Part shown: in pieces, positions 28,283 through 39,887 of the stretch
How positions within the stretch are numbered: position 1 is the stretch's first letter
Layout: each line of letters opens with the position of its first letter
NCBI GenBank assembly: GCA_910574915.1
Contig: CAJTCR010000012.1
Location: 38,962 to 102,961, forward strand
Length of the DNA: 64,000 nt
Direction of reading: 5' to 3'
From: Eubacteriaceae bacterium
GTDB lineage: Bacteria > Bacillota > Clostridia > Lachnospirales > Lachnospiraceae
The notes under the pieces: generated by a model
What the model was told of the DNA's origin: nothing
What the model saw: the letters and a program-made list of their open reading frames with translations, nothing else
Database searches by the model: none
Translations under genes and position numbers: made by a program

Positions 28283-28353
28283 GGAAGCATCATCCTGCTG
28301 ATATTTATTATCCTAGCCACAAAAATAATAAATATGCAGAGGAAAATACTTCC
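28283..28353. repeat. Long AT-rich intergenic hairpin
   Basis: ATATTTATTAT (28301-28311) pairs perfectly with ATAATAAATAT (28325-28335). Flanking CCTGC/GCAG and outer GGAAG/CTTCC extend it to about 70 bases. The gene-free stretch between the duplicated leader and the XRE gene (about 28034-28409) holds nothing else that I can support. Confidence 0.55.
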
Positions 28354-28409
28354 TAACTAAAAGTATACACCATTTACAACTGATAATCAACTATTTTTTT
28401 CGACTTTTT

Positions 28410-28772
28410 TCAATGATTATTTTCTTTTTCCGCTGCCAGATCCTTCAGTGCGTCCAGATAGCCCGAAAGCCTCTCCCGATAAGCATTTGGCAGTGCATGA
28501 TATTCCGCCAGCAAGGCATAATCCTCACTGCCCTTATCCACAATTATATAATCCATCGGGTGAATTTCTGCCTCGTGTGAATCTGCCAGCAGCTCATACA
28601 GTGTAACCCGCAGCACATCGCAGATTACTTTGAGCTTATCCGCAGACGGATTCGTCTTTTTCCGTTTCCAGTCACTGATCGTACTCTGAGAGATCCCTGT
28701 TTGATCTGACAATTCCTTTTGGGAAATTCCCCGTTCCCGCATCAGTGCGAAAATACGCTCGCTAATCATCAT
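28410..28772 (-). CDS. XRE-family transcriptional regulator
   Basis: A protein of about 120 residues. The helix-turn-helix is at the N-terminus (ERIFALMRERGISQKELSDQ, then TGISQSTISDWKRKKTNPSA, then DKLKVICDVLRVTLYELL). The C-terminal half is acidic with a short helical tail (LPNAYRERLSGYLDALKDLA), a layout common in Clostridia stand-alone regulators. I placed the start at ATG 28770-28772 with GGAGG upstream. The frame is open to 28904, but the added residues are cysteine-rich and unlike an HTH protein. It is divergent from thiT, with 240 bases between the starts. Confidence 0.82.
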   Translation of the reverse strand: MMISERIFALMRERGISQKELSDQTGISQSTISDWKRKKTNPSADKLKVICDVLRVTLYELLADSHEAEIHPMDYIIVDKGSEDYALLAEYHALPNAYRERLSGYLDALKDLAAEKENNH

Positions 28773-28915
28773 TTTCCAGCCCGCCTCCAGCTTTCCGTAT
28801 AATATCCGCATATACGTTTTCCAGCATACCACATTTGTGCAAAAAATGAAAGCTCCCGCAGCAGAAAACCTGATACCTTTACAGTTATCGCACGCACAGA
28901 GCACTTACGCGGCTC

Positions 28916-28944
28916 TTGCACTTCCTTTTTGGTTATGTTATAGT
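28916..28944 (+). promoter_or_regulatory. Promoter of thiT
   Basis: TTGCAC (28916-28921), 17 bases, TATAGT (28939-28944), about 70 bases upstream of the thiT start. A small hairpin CCGGG...CCCGG lies in the leader. No TPP riboswitch consensus is visible. Confidence 0.65.
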
Positions 28945-29011
28945 CTTACTGACCGGGAATGTGTATTTGCCCGGCAAGGATACGATACTAAGATAAAGTG
29001 AGGAATCTGAT

Positions 29012-29719
29012 ATGTTTCAATTTTTTACAGCACCGACACAGGATGCCGGGGGACTTGATGCAGTCACGCTGACACATGCGGGATTTTATGCGGTTATGAC
29101 GCTGATCGCTGTTCTGGTAGTAGCTGCGCTGGCACTGCGGCCGAAAACGGAGCGTGCAAAGGGCATCACAACAAAGCAGCTCGTATTTTCTGCGGCTGCG
29201 ATGGCATTAGGTACCGTTACCTCTATGATTAAGTTTGCAGACCTGCCAATGGGCGGCTCGATTACATTGTTCAGTATGCTGTTTATCGTACTGATCGGGC
29301 ACTGGTACGGCGCAAAGATCGGCATCACAACAGCGGTTGCCTATGGGCTTTTGCAGTTTATTTTGCAGCCGGTTTTTTATACGCTGCCGCAGGTCATTGT
29401 CGATTATCCGCTGGCGTTTGGTGCACTTGGCATCTCCGGCTTTTTCCGCGGCAGGAAAAACGGGCTGGTGCTCGGATATGCCGCGGCGGTGCTTGGACGG
29501 TATTTTTTTGCATTTTTATCCGGTATGATCTTCTTTGGTGCATTCGCGGCGGATTACAATATGAGCATCCCTGTGTATTCGCTTTCGTATAATGCGATGT
29601 ACCTGTTCCCGGAAGCCGCGCTGACAGTCGCTGTGCTCTGCGTAGCACCGGTGAAAAACGCGCTTACGCGCATCCGGCGCATCGCTGTGGAGCCACAGCG
29701 CAGGCAGACAGCGGTATAA
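29012..29719 (+). CDS. thiT: Thiamine-binding ECF transporter S component ThiT
   Basis: A 235-residue membrane protein with six hydrophobic segments. LPMGGSITLFSMLFIVLIGH followed by QVIVDYPLAFGALGISGFF are the hallmark thiamine-binding segments of ThiT. S components capture the vitamin and work with a shared ECF energizing module (EcfA, EcfA', EcfT) encoded elsewhere. An N-terminal extension of about 35 residues precedes the usual start of the family. GAGG lies nine bases before the ATG. It is monocistronic and convergent with the gene at 29723, whose stop is only three bases away. TPP control is usual for the family but not seen here. Confidence 0.92.
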   Translation: MFQFFTAPTQDAGGLDAVTLTHAGFYAVMTLIAVLVVAALALRPKTERAKGITTKQLVFSAAAMALGTVTSMIKFADLPMGGSITLFSMLFIVLIGHWYGAKIGITTAVAYGLLQFILQPVFYTLPQVIVDYPLAFGALGISGFFRGRKNGLVLGYAAAVLGRYFFAFLSGMIFFGAFAADYNMSIPVYSLSYNAMYLFPEAALTVAVLCVAPVKNALTRIRRIAVEPQRRQTAV

Positions 29720-29722
29720 TAC

Positions 29723-31132
29723 TTAATAGGTCAGATCATGCACATAGCTGATCATGCTGCTTGTATCCCCGTTGATCTTGATTCCGATATTCTGGCGGTT
29801 GTAAAACCATTCGCCGCTGTGTGTCTCAGAACCAAAGACCATCAAAAAATCGCCCTGGACAGTGACCGACGTTTCGTCATCAAGTGAAATATAGTCTGTA
29901 TTTCCCCCGTTGTTGCGGAACCACAAGTATCCCGTCTTTTTCCCGGCATGGATCTCGTAAAATACGCTTGCTGCCGGAGCATAGCTGATCATGCTGCACT
30001 CGTACGCCTTTGCCTCCTCCCCTGAAAATGCGATTTCTATCGCAGGCGTCAGGTCTGGAAGGTTATAGGCGGTCGGGTCTGCGGAAAACCGTACAATCTG
30101 GTTGTCTTTTATCAGTCCTCGTTTCATAAAGCTGTCAAAATAACTCTGTTTATCATCAATGCCCATGTTGTAGCTGTAGATCACTTCGCCAAACATAGAC
30201 TCCATATCTTCGTTGGCATATGCCTGTGCATCTTCTTTGGAATTGCCAAGCAGGGAATACTGGTAGCAAAGCGATGTATACATGCGGTGCTGGTAATCCA
30301 TCATGCTGTTGATTGCCGCTTCTACTGCTGTCTCCCCTTCTACGCCGTTGCCCGTATTGCCGGACAGCCCGGCTGCCAGCAGCTTATCCTTTAAAACCGT
30401 AATCTCGGACGGCTCTACAAAGCTGTTGTTTTGGATGTCTCCTCCTTCTACAAGCCTGCCGTAGATGTCTGAGATCTCAGAATCGGTCAGCCTGCTTATC
30501 GTACGGTCGGAAAGATCCATTACATAATGGCTCAGTCCTTCCTCTGCATCTTTTTGTGCCTCTTCCTCTGTCTGTCCTACTACATTATAATAATAGGTAT
30601 ACAACTGCATTTTTAACTCTGCCTGGCTGTTCGCATACGCGGCTACCATATTTCGGCGGATATCCCCGTTGCTGTCGCCGGTGTTGTTTAACGAAAACAG
30701 GCGCGGAGCAAATACGCTGAATACTATCACACATGCTACGATAACGACGCCGATTGCAAAATTGCGCGGGGTAAAAATCTGAAACTTTTCCTTGTCGGAG
30801 CTGCCTGCGCGTTTTTCCTTTTTTTCTTTTTTCTCCTTTTTTTGTTCTTTGTCTTGCTGCTGTGCAAACAGCGGGCGGCTGGCGGAAGATGGTGCGGACG
30901 CTGCTCCTGCTGCTTGTTCAAGCTTTACAACAAATTTCTGCCCATAAGGTGATCGAAACGTTTCTGGATGCGCTTTCACGGATTGCAGGATTTTTTTCGC
31001 CTGTTCAGGATCTTCTACATTGTATCTCTCCATCAGACCCTTAATCCGCTTGAGGTCCATTGCTGCCTCCCGATATTCCTGCTCTGTGTCAAATGTAAGA
31101 TCACCTAACTTATACTTCTTTTCCTGTGCCAT
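29723..31132 (-). CDS. Membrane-anchored protein sharing the sortase N-terminal domain
   Basis: A 469-residue type II membrane protein of unknown function. Residues 7-74 (YKLGDLTFDTEQEYREAAMD onward) align with residues 5-72 of the class B sortase at 14699. A lysine-rich linker (KEQKKEKKEKKEKR, about 95-108) leads to one membrane helix at 124-144. The extracellular part of about 320 residues contains regularly spaced helices (QAELKMQLYTYYYNVVGQTE and QHRMYTSLCYQYSLLGNSKE look like internal repeats) and a beta-rich C-terminus. Its start codon lies inside the end of the upstream EAL gene (23-base overlap), so the two are coupled. No catalytic motif was recognised. Confidence 0.82.
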   Translation of the reverse strand: MAQEKKYKLGDLTFDTEQEYREAAMDLKRIKGLMERYNVEDPEQAKKILQSVKAHPETFRSPYGQKFVVKLEQAAGAASAPSSASRPLFAQQQDKEQKKEKKEKKEKRAGSSDKEKFQIFTPRNFAIGVVIVACVIVFSVFAPRLFSLNNTGDSNGDIRRNMVAAYANSQAELKMQLYTYYYNVVGQTEEEAQKDAEEGLSHYVMDLSDRTISRLTDSEISDIYGRLVEGGDIQNNSFVEPSEITVLKDKLLAAGLSGNTGNGVEGETAVEAAINSMMDYQHRMYTSLCYQYSLLGNSKEDAQAYANEDMESMFGEVIYSYNMGIDDKQSYFDSFMKRGLIKDNQIVRFSADPTAYNLPDLTPAIEIAFSGEEAKAYECSMISYAPAASVFYEIHAGKKTGYLWFRNNGGNTDYISLDDETSVTVQGDFLMVFGSETHSGEWFYNRQNIGIKINGDTSSMISYVHDLTY

Positions 31133-33752
31133 AATTTTCTTTCATTCCCTTCATAGACATTCCACTGTTTTTTTCCTCTTGGCGCTGTGAACGCCACAAA
31201 TGCGATAGCTTCTGTGATTCCAATACATTGCATACCCTGCGGATCACGACTTCCGGGATAAACGGCTTTACGATATAGTCATTGACTCCCATCGACAGCG
31301 CGTGCACCTGCTGCTGCCTGGAATCGTCCGCCGTAATCATCACAACCGGAATGTCCGCAAGCGCGGCATCCTGTTTTTTCTGCTGTAAAAATTCACTGCC
31401 GTCCATCACAGGCATACGCACGTCCAGCAGGATCAGATCCACATGCGTGTCTTTTTGCCGCAAAATGTCCAATGCTTCCCTGCCGTTTGCCGCTTCCACA
31501 ATATGATACTCGCTCTCAAACATATTTTTCAAAATCTCGCGGTTGATGCTCATATCGTCCACAACCAATATGGTCTCCGCCTTGCTTTCCGCAGATAACA
31601 TGGCATTGCGGTACCTGCGAAGCTCGTACTCTACCTCTTTTTGATCGGTAATATCTGTCAGCGTCGCAAAAATCACGCTCCGCTTTCCGACATCACGGAT
31701 ATATTTCAGGCTCATCTCAATCCACTTTTCCGCGCCCTTAGCGCTCGTACAGCGAAACTCGCACCGCGCCGCGTCTTTTGAGCGGGAAACATGTTCAAAC
31801 GCAGTGATGACCGTATGCCTGCCTGGTTTATCGACTGCATTTTGTATTCCATTGCCGACCTGGTTTAAGTCACTATATCCAAACAGGTCATAATAGGCAT
31901 TGTTTACACGTATCGTATCAATCAGCTTTTCTTCCGGCGTATATTCGTAGATCGCGACTGCCTGAAGCATATTGCCGAACAGCAGCTCCATCTGCGAGGA
32001 CGCATCCCAGAGCTGGTCTGCGTTTGCATTTCCTGTGCCATGTGCTTTTTTAGATCCCCTGGCTTCTTGCAGTGTCATCGGGTAAAAAGCAAGCTGCTCA
32101 TATTCATCTATCGGCATCGGCTTGGCAAAATAATACCCCTGTACAAATTCGCAGCCAATACTTCGCAAAAAAGCAACCTGTGATTCCTTTTCCACACCTT
32201 CTGCAATCACAGGCATATTCAGCCATTTTGCCATACGTACGACAGAAGCAAGAATGTTCTCTCCGCGTCCTGGCACATCTGACTCTGCTAAAAATTTCAT
32301 ATCTATCTTTAAAATATCTACCGTAATATCTTTTAACGTATTCAATGAAGAATACCCGCTGCCAAAATCATCCATCAGCACGCAAAAGCCATAGCTTTGC
32401 AGTTTTGCCATTGTTTTGCGGATCACATCCGGGTTGCTCGCATAGACGCTCTCGGTCAGCTCTAGCTGCAGCAGCTTCGGATCGATTTGATAACGTTTCA
32501 CCATCTCGTGGATCACTTCGGCGAGATTTGGATTATAAAGGCTGACCCTGGAAATATTGACAGACAGCGGAAACGGTTTTCTGCCCTCATCCAGCCATTT
32601 TCGGATCAGGCGGCAGACATGTTCCCAGATATAGCAGTCCAGCTTCATAATAAATCCGTTGCGTTCAAATACAGGTATAAACTCTCCCGGCGGCACAATG
32701 CCCTTTCCCGGCACCGTCCAGCGCACAAGCACCTCTCCGCCGTCAATCGTATTCGTGTGCAGGTCATATTTGGGCTGGATATACAATACAAACTGCTCCT
32801 TTGCCAGCGCTGTTTTCATCGTATTGACAATCGTCTGTTCCCTTATAATCTGCTCACTCAGTGAAATATCGTAAAAATAATAGTTTTGTATATAATTGCC
32901 CTTGCACTGCTTTGCCGCCAGGTTCGCCTGGTCACTGACCGTAAAAATATGCTCGGTCGTATGGTCTGCAATACAGATCCCAAAGACCGGAACGAGCACA
33001 TAGTTAATCGGATACTCGTTCAGCTCCCTGCGTATTCTCTCAATCGTCTGTATCACGGTTTCTTTGTCCTTGTACGGCATACAAAAGCCAAACACATCCG
33101 CCTGATACCTGCCATATGTAAAATGTTCAAAGTCCTGTGCCAGATGGATCAAAATGCCCGCAAAATACCGCAGCAGGCGGTCTGCCTCCTCCATTCCGTA
33201 AAACTGGTTGACCAGATAAAACTGATGAATATCAAAATGAACAAACGCAAACGTCTCCTGTGGGCAGCTACGCAGCATTTCTTTTGTCTTTTTTAAAAAT
33301 GTCCGTTTGTTGTAGATGCCTGTCAGATCATCGTATTCCTGTTTGTACTTTTTTCGTTTTAAGATCCGCAGCGCGCAGTGCTCTATGACATGTTCGACCC
33401 GCAGGCGCACGACTGTATCCATATACGGCCTGCGCAGATGATCCCATGCCCCCAGCTCCATGCTGTCGGCTTCTTTTTGCATATTTTCCTGCTCTGCCGT
33501 GGAGACGACCGGTATCTCACAGAGCGTTTCATCCTGATGCCACTGCTTTAATACGGCATACCCATCCAGACTGTGCCCTCCAGCCAGGTCTATAATCACT
33601 GCGGCAAGCCTTTCCTTGTATTGGTGCAAAAGCTCCAGCACCTCTTGTGTGCGGCACGCTTCAAGCAGCTCATACCTGCCGTACAGGATCTTTTTTAATG
33701 CCTCTCTGTTCTCTTCCCGCTGATCCGCAATTAATATTATATTTTTCGCCAT
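31110..33752 (-). CDS. REC-GGDEF(degenerate)-EAL-PAS-REC signalling protein, probable c-di-GMP phosphodiesterase
   Basis: An 880-residue cytoplasmic signalling protein. Domains in order: REC (1-125; acceptor D55, usual lysine replaced by arginine), GGDEF-like (140-295), EAL (305-555), PAS (585-705) and REC (725-845; D734, D777, K829 all present). The GGDEF motif is degenerate (GRYQADVF), so cyclase activity is unlikely. The EAL domain keeps EVLVRW (E340), N399, E432 (ELTES), DDFGSG (D461-D462), K484 and E519 (AEGVE), so it should hydrolyse c-di-GMP. No partner kinase is encoded here. Its end overlaps the start of the 29723-31132 gene, hinting at a joint task. Confidence 0.92.
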   Translation of the reverse strand: MAKNIILIADQREENREALKKILYGRYELLEACRTQEVLELLHQYKERLAAVIIDLAGGHSLDGYAVLKQWHQDETLCEIPVVSTAEQENMQKEADSMELGAWDHLRRPYMDTVVRLRVEHVIEHCALRILKRKKYKQEYDDLTGIYNKRTFLKKTKEMLRSCPQETFAFVHFDIHQFYLVNQFYGMEEADRLLRYFAGILIHLAQDFEHFTYGRYQADVFGFCMPYKDKETVIQTIERIRRELNEYPINYVLVPVFGICIADHTTEHIFTVSDQANLAAKQCKGNYIQNYYFYDISLSEQIIREQTIVNTMKTALAKEQFVLYIQPKYDLHTNTIDGGEVLVRWTVPGKGIVPPGEFIPVFERNGFIMKLDCYIWEHVCRLIRKWLDEGRKPFPLSVNISRVSLYNPNLAEVIHEMVKRYQIDPKLLQLELTESVYASNPDVIRKTMAKLQSYGFCVLMDDFGSGYSSLNTLKDITVDILKIDMKFLAESDVPGRGENILASVVRMAKWLNMPVIAEGVEKESQVAFLRSIGCEFVQGYYFAKPMPIDEYEQLAFYPMTLQEARGSKKAHGTGNANADQLWDASSQMELLFGNMLQAVAIYEYTPEEKLIDTIRVNNAYYDLFGYSDLNQVGNGIQNAVDKPGRHTVITAFEHVSRSKDAARCEFRCTSAKGAEKWIEMSLKYIRDVGKRSVIFATLTDITDQKEVEYELRRYRNAMLSAESKAETILVVDDMSINREILKNMFESEYHIVEAANGREALDILRQKDTHVDLILLDVRMPVMDGSEFLQQKKQDAALADIPVVMITADDSRQQQVHALSMGVNDYIVKPFIPEVVIRRVCNVLESQKLSHLWRSQRQEEKNSGMSMKGMKENYGTGKEV

Positions 33753-33840
33753 ATGAACCCTCGATTCATCTACTGACTGAAATTACTTTCTGTAATTGGC
33801 ATTCTAACACATTTCTCAGCACAATTCAACGTGTGAAGAG

Positions 33841-35112
33841 TTAATTTGAAACAAGCACCGCAAAGATTGTGAGCGCATGTCCCGACGACTTTTTGCTGCG
33901 CACAATCCGTATCGTATGCGTCTTTTTCGTATTGGAAGAATAACACGGTACAGAACCGGGCTTGCTGTGCCTGCCTCCGGTATTGTCCGCATCGATCGTC
34001 GCTGTTTTTTTGCCGTCCACATAGACGTCAAACTGCCCGCCCCTGCCGTTGATCTGCTGGGCAAACACCAGCCCGATGTTTTTTCCGGTCACAGTAAATG
34101 TCAGGTCGCCGTTTCCGCTTGCAGATGTCAGGTTGTTTTTAAAAATATTACTCTTGCTGCTTTCCTCAAATGTTCCCATTTTCTGAATCTTAATATCCTT
34201 GCACGTCAGTACTTTTGCACTGCCATACTTTTTCGACGTTACATACGAAGTCGGCGGCTTTTTATATGCCACCTGCCCCAGCGATTTCTCCTGAATCGAA
34301 TCCAGATAGCGCACAAGAATCTCTCCGACAACCGCATAGCCAAGCGCCGACGGGTGGATCGCATCACCGGACAGCTCTTCCATCGTATAGATTCCCTGGT
34401 TCATCATATCCATCATCACATTGCCATAGCTGAGCATCGGCAGGTTGTAATGCTTCCCAATCTGCGACTGCTGCAACTGGCAGCTCCAGCCGTTGAGCTT
34501 TGCCATAAACAGCAGCATCACCGCCGGCTTTGACGGCGAATCCAGAATCTTTCTGATCAGATTTTCATAAGACTGCTTATGATACGCCGTCTTTTTGTCA
34601 TTTACCGCAAATTCTACGACTACAAGATCCGGCTTTTTGTCCAGCACATCCTTCTGCACCCGGTGGACGCCCAGATAAGAATCCGTCGCGCTGATTCCCG
34701 CATTGACAAAGCGCAGGTCTGCCCTTGGAAACTTTTTATACCACCAGTTTGTAAAATAATCGACATATGTAAGCTTTTTATTCATGCTGGCATCCCTCGT
34801 TCCCTGGGACATCGTGCCTTTGGTAATCGACCCTCCAATAAATGCGATCGTCACCTTCTGCCCGCTCTGCGCCTTGCGCATCACATTGTAAAGCGGGGAC
34901 TCATTTGTTCCTGTCCAAGGATTTGCAAGCTTCATCTGACGTTCGGTCACATAGCCTGCGGGCAGAATATTGCCCTTAATGCCCCCGGTACCAGCGGCAT
35001 ATGCCACAAACGGCTCTGCTGACAAAAGCGGCAGCACGGCAGTCACTAACACAGCGACAGCACAAAGCCACGCCAGCAGACGATTTGCTTTCCATTTTTT
35101 TTTCGGATTCAT
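33841..35112 (-). CDS. Secreted SGNH/GDSL-type hydrolase
   Basis: A 423-residue exported protein. The signal peptide is about residues 1-39 (core LLAWLCAVAVLVTAVLPLL, cut near AYAA). SGNH blocks follow in order: FIGGSIT (nucleophile serine), NAGISATDSYLG (block II glycine), EFAVND (block III asparagine) and DAIHPSALGY (block V Asp and His). About residues 300-423 form a beta-rich C-terminal module. Family members are esterases or carbohydrate deacetylases; substrate is unknown. The start is ATG 35110-35112 with AGAAGG eight bases upstream; a GTG three codons earlier lacks spacing. It lies 88 bases upstream of the EAL gene on the same strand. Confidence 0.88.
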   Translation of the reverse strand: MNPKKKWKANRLLAWLCAVAVLVTAVLPLLSAEPFVAYAAGTGGIKGNILPAGYVTERQMKLANPWTGTNESPLYNVMRKAQSGQKVTIAFIGGSITKGTMSQGTRDASMNKKLTYVDYFTNWWYKKFPRADLRFVNAGISATDSYLGVHRVQKDVLDKKPDLVVVEFAVNDKKTAYHKQSYENLIRKILDSPSKPAVMLLFMAKLNGWSCQLQQSQIGKHYNLPMLSYGNVMMDMMNQGIYTMEELSGDAIHPSALGYAVVGEILVRYLDSIQEKSLGQVAYKKPPTSYVTSKKYGSAKVLTCKDIKIQKMGTFEESSKSNIFKNNLTSASGNGDLTFTVTGKNIGLVFAQQINGRGGQFDVYVDGKKTATIDADNTGGRHSKPGSVPCYSSNTKKTHTIRIVRSKKSSGHALTIFAVLVSN

Positions 35113-35213
35113 GATACGCACCTTCTTAATTATTTTTTAGTTTTATTCTTATTCTAACATAATCTGTCCTAAAAAATCTATCCTATCCAAAATTTTCCGT
35201 GAAAAACTATAAA

Positions 35214-35239
35214 AAAGCCATGTGCCTATCGGCACATGA
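35214..35239 (-). terminator. Terminator of the PTS operon
   Basis: On the minus strand TCATGTGCC, loop GATA, GGCACATGG, then CTTTTTTAT. It lies 26 bases past the stop of the last operon gene. Confidence 0.88.
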
Positions 35240-35264
35240 CTCTTTTGTATTTGTTTTTGCAGTT

Positions 35265-35870
35265 TTAATACTGTCCTGTATTATACTGGAATGCATTCGG
35301 CACATTTTTATCCGGGCTGTAGCTTTCCAAAATCTTTCCGTAACGTTCTCTGTAATCATTGTCCACTTTCATCTGCGGGATCACTTTTGTCCCTTCTTCA
35401 AAGAAATGCTTGGAGCCTCTGCCCATCTCCTGTCCTCTTTTTGTATGCTTATCAAGCGCGACGTCCATGATTTCCGGCTTCTTGCCCATTGCAGCTTCTT
35501 TAATAATGATATTTTTCAAATAATCGCTCGAACGATCCTTTTCGCTCTCGCACAAGATACGGATTGCATGGATAAAATACATCGGCTGGTCACCGTCGTC
35601 ATACGGAAAATTTTTCCGCATCTCATTCATCGTATTAACCTGCACTGCTGCGTTCAGGTTGCCAAACCCTACATCTTCTACCGAAATCGTGAGCAGCCTT
35701 CTCCACATTTTTTCCAGAAATACAGGGCCTGACACATACAGCTCGTATGCGTACTGGCAGGCTTCTTCCACCATCGCCCTGCGGATCGATTTTTGCAGGC
35801 AGGAAATGATCTCATCTGCCGCAAACCCATTTAACGTCTCTGATGCTGCCCATATATTATAACTTCCCAT
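35265..35870 (-). CDS. Orphan RarA/MgsA C-terminal-domain-like protein
   Basis: A 201-residue protein resembling only the C-terminal (post-ATPase) part of the RarA/MgsA clamp-loader-like family. EIISCLQKSIRRAMVEEACQ with RRLLTISVEDVGFGN matches the conserved region read in RarA as S-x-K-S-x-R...SEDVG. KPEIMDVALDKHTKRGQEMG and HFFEEGTKVIP follow. There is no Walker A or B motif, so it cannot hydrolyse ATP alone. ATG 35868-35870 has AAGGAGA upstream; seven more residues are possible. It is the last gene of the PTS operon, an odd place for a replication-type module. Its role in sugar use is unknown. Confidence 0.75.
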   Translation of the reverse strand: MGSYNIWAASETLNGFAADEIISCLQKSIRRAMVEEACQYAYELYVSGPVFLEKMWRRLLTISVEDVGFGNLNAAVQVNTMNEMRKNFPYDDGDQPMYFIHAIRILCESEKDRSSDYLKNIIIKEAAMGKKPEIMDVALDKHTKRGQEMGRGSKHFFEEGTKVIPQMKVDNDYRERYGKILESYSPDKNVPNAFQYNTGQY

Positions 35871-35904
35871 TCTTTTGTCTCCTTTTAACACTTTTATTTC
35901 TATT

Positions 35905-36219
35905 CTATTTCTGTTTGTAAAGCTCTATCAGCTCTGTAATTACTGTCCTTAACATCTCCGCGCCCATAAGCTGGTCTTCTGCATGTGTCATAAGCAGGCT
36001 GATCTGCGGTTCTTCCGTGCTCATCTCTTCCTGGAGCACATCCATATGTCCATGATGCGCTTCTACAAAATGGCTGCTGCCTTCCTCCATCTTCTCGTCT
36101 GATTCGTGCATCTTTCCCTGTTTTGCCAGCGTCAGGGCTTCCATGTAGCAGGATTTTGCCATACCTGAATAAGTAATAACCTGCATCGCAGTCTCTGATA
36201 TTTTCTCAATATTAACCAT
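35905..36219 (-). CDS. PTS lactose/cellobiose-family IIA component
   Basis: A 104-residue cytoplasmic phosphocarrier. The three-helix PTS_IIA (Lac) fold is clear: YSGMAKSCYMEALTLAKQGK, then FVEAHHGHMD, then LLMTHAEDQLM with the phospho-accepting histidine H79. It takes phosphate from HPr and passes it to IIB. It lies six bases after the IIB gene and 34 before the RarA-like gene. Confidence 0.95.
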   Translation of the reverse strand: MVNIEKISETAMQVITYSGMAKSCYMEALTLAKQGKMHESDEKMEEGSSHFVEAHHGHMDVLQEEMSTEEPQISLLMTHAEDQLMGAEMLRTVITELIELYKQK

Positions 36220-36225
36220 CTGATT

Positions 36226-36522
36226 TTATCCTTCCATCAAGCCCATAGCAAAATCAAGTGCCTTGTCTCCATCCGCCATCGCGTATATTCTTGGCTCTAC
36301 GCTTGCTACCGGAATATTTAGCTGGGACTTAATGTTTGCTACCGCATACACGAGCTGCGGACCAACGAGGCATACATCCCACTTGCCGACTTCATCACGG
36401 ATCGCAGCGCTTGGCACTGCTGTAATATTGACATCCATCCCGCGCTTTTGCGCTGCTTCTTTAATCTTTTTCACCAAAATAGAACTAGACATTCCTGCGT
36501 TGCAACATAATAAGATATTCAT
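36226..36522 (-). CDS. PTS lactose/cellobiose-family IIB component
   Basis: A 98-residue protein. MNILLCCNAGMSSSILVKKI is the phosphate-binding loop of Lac/Cel IIB with the active cysteine C7 before NAGMSSS. WDVCLVGPQLVYAV and PVASVEPRIYAMADGDKAL complete the fold. It passes phosphate from IIA to the sugar during import through IIC (39888-41153). GAAAGGAGCCTCTT precedes the ATG. Confidence 0.95.
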   Translation of the reverse strand: MNILLCCNAGMSSSILVKKIKEAAQKRGMDVNITAVPSAAIRDEVGKWDVCLVGPQLVYAVANIKSQLNIPVASVEPRIYAMADGDKALDFAMGLMEG

Positions 36523-36558
36523 AAGAGGCTCCTTTCTTTTTTACATAAGATTCGTTTT

Positions 36559-39868
<3,310 letters not shown>

Positions 39869-39887
39869 CCTTCTCTCCTATCAACCC

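Noticed and set aside
28905..29011. TPP riboswitch before thiT
   Set aside because: Expected from the gene family, but the CUGAGA and ACCUGAUC core motifs are absent; only a small hairpin is seen.
31110..33752. Active diguanylate cyclase
   Set aside because: The GGDEF motif is replaced (GRYQADVF), so only the EAL activity is credible.
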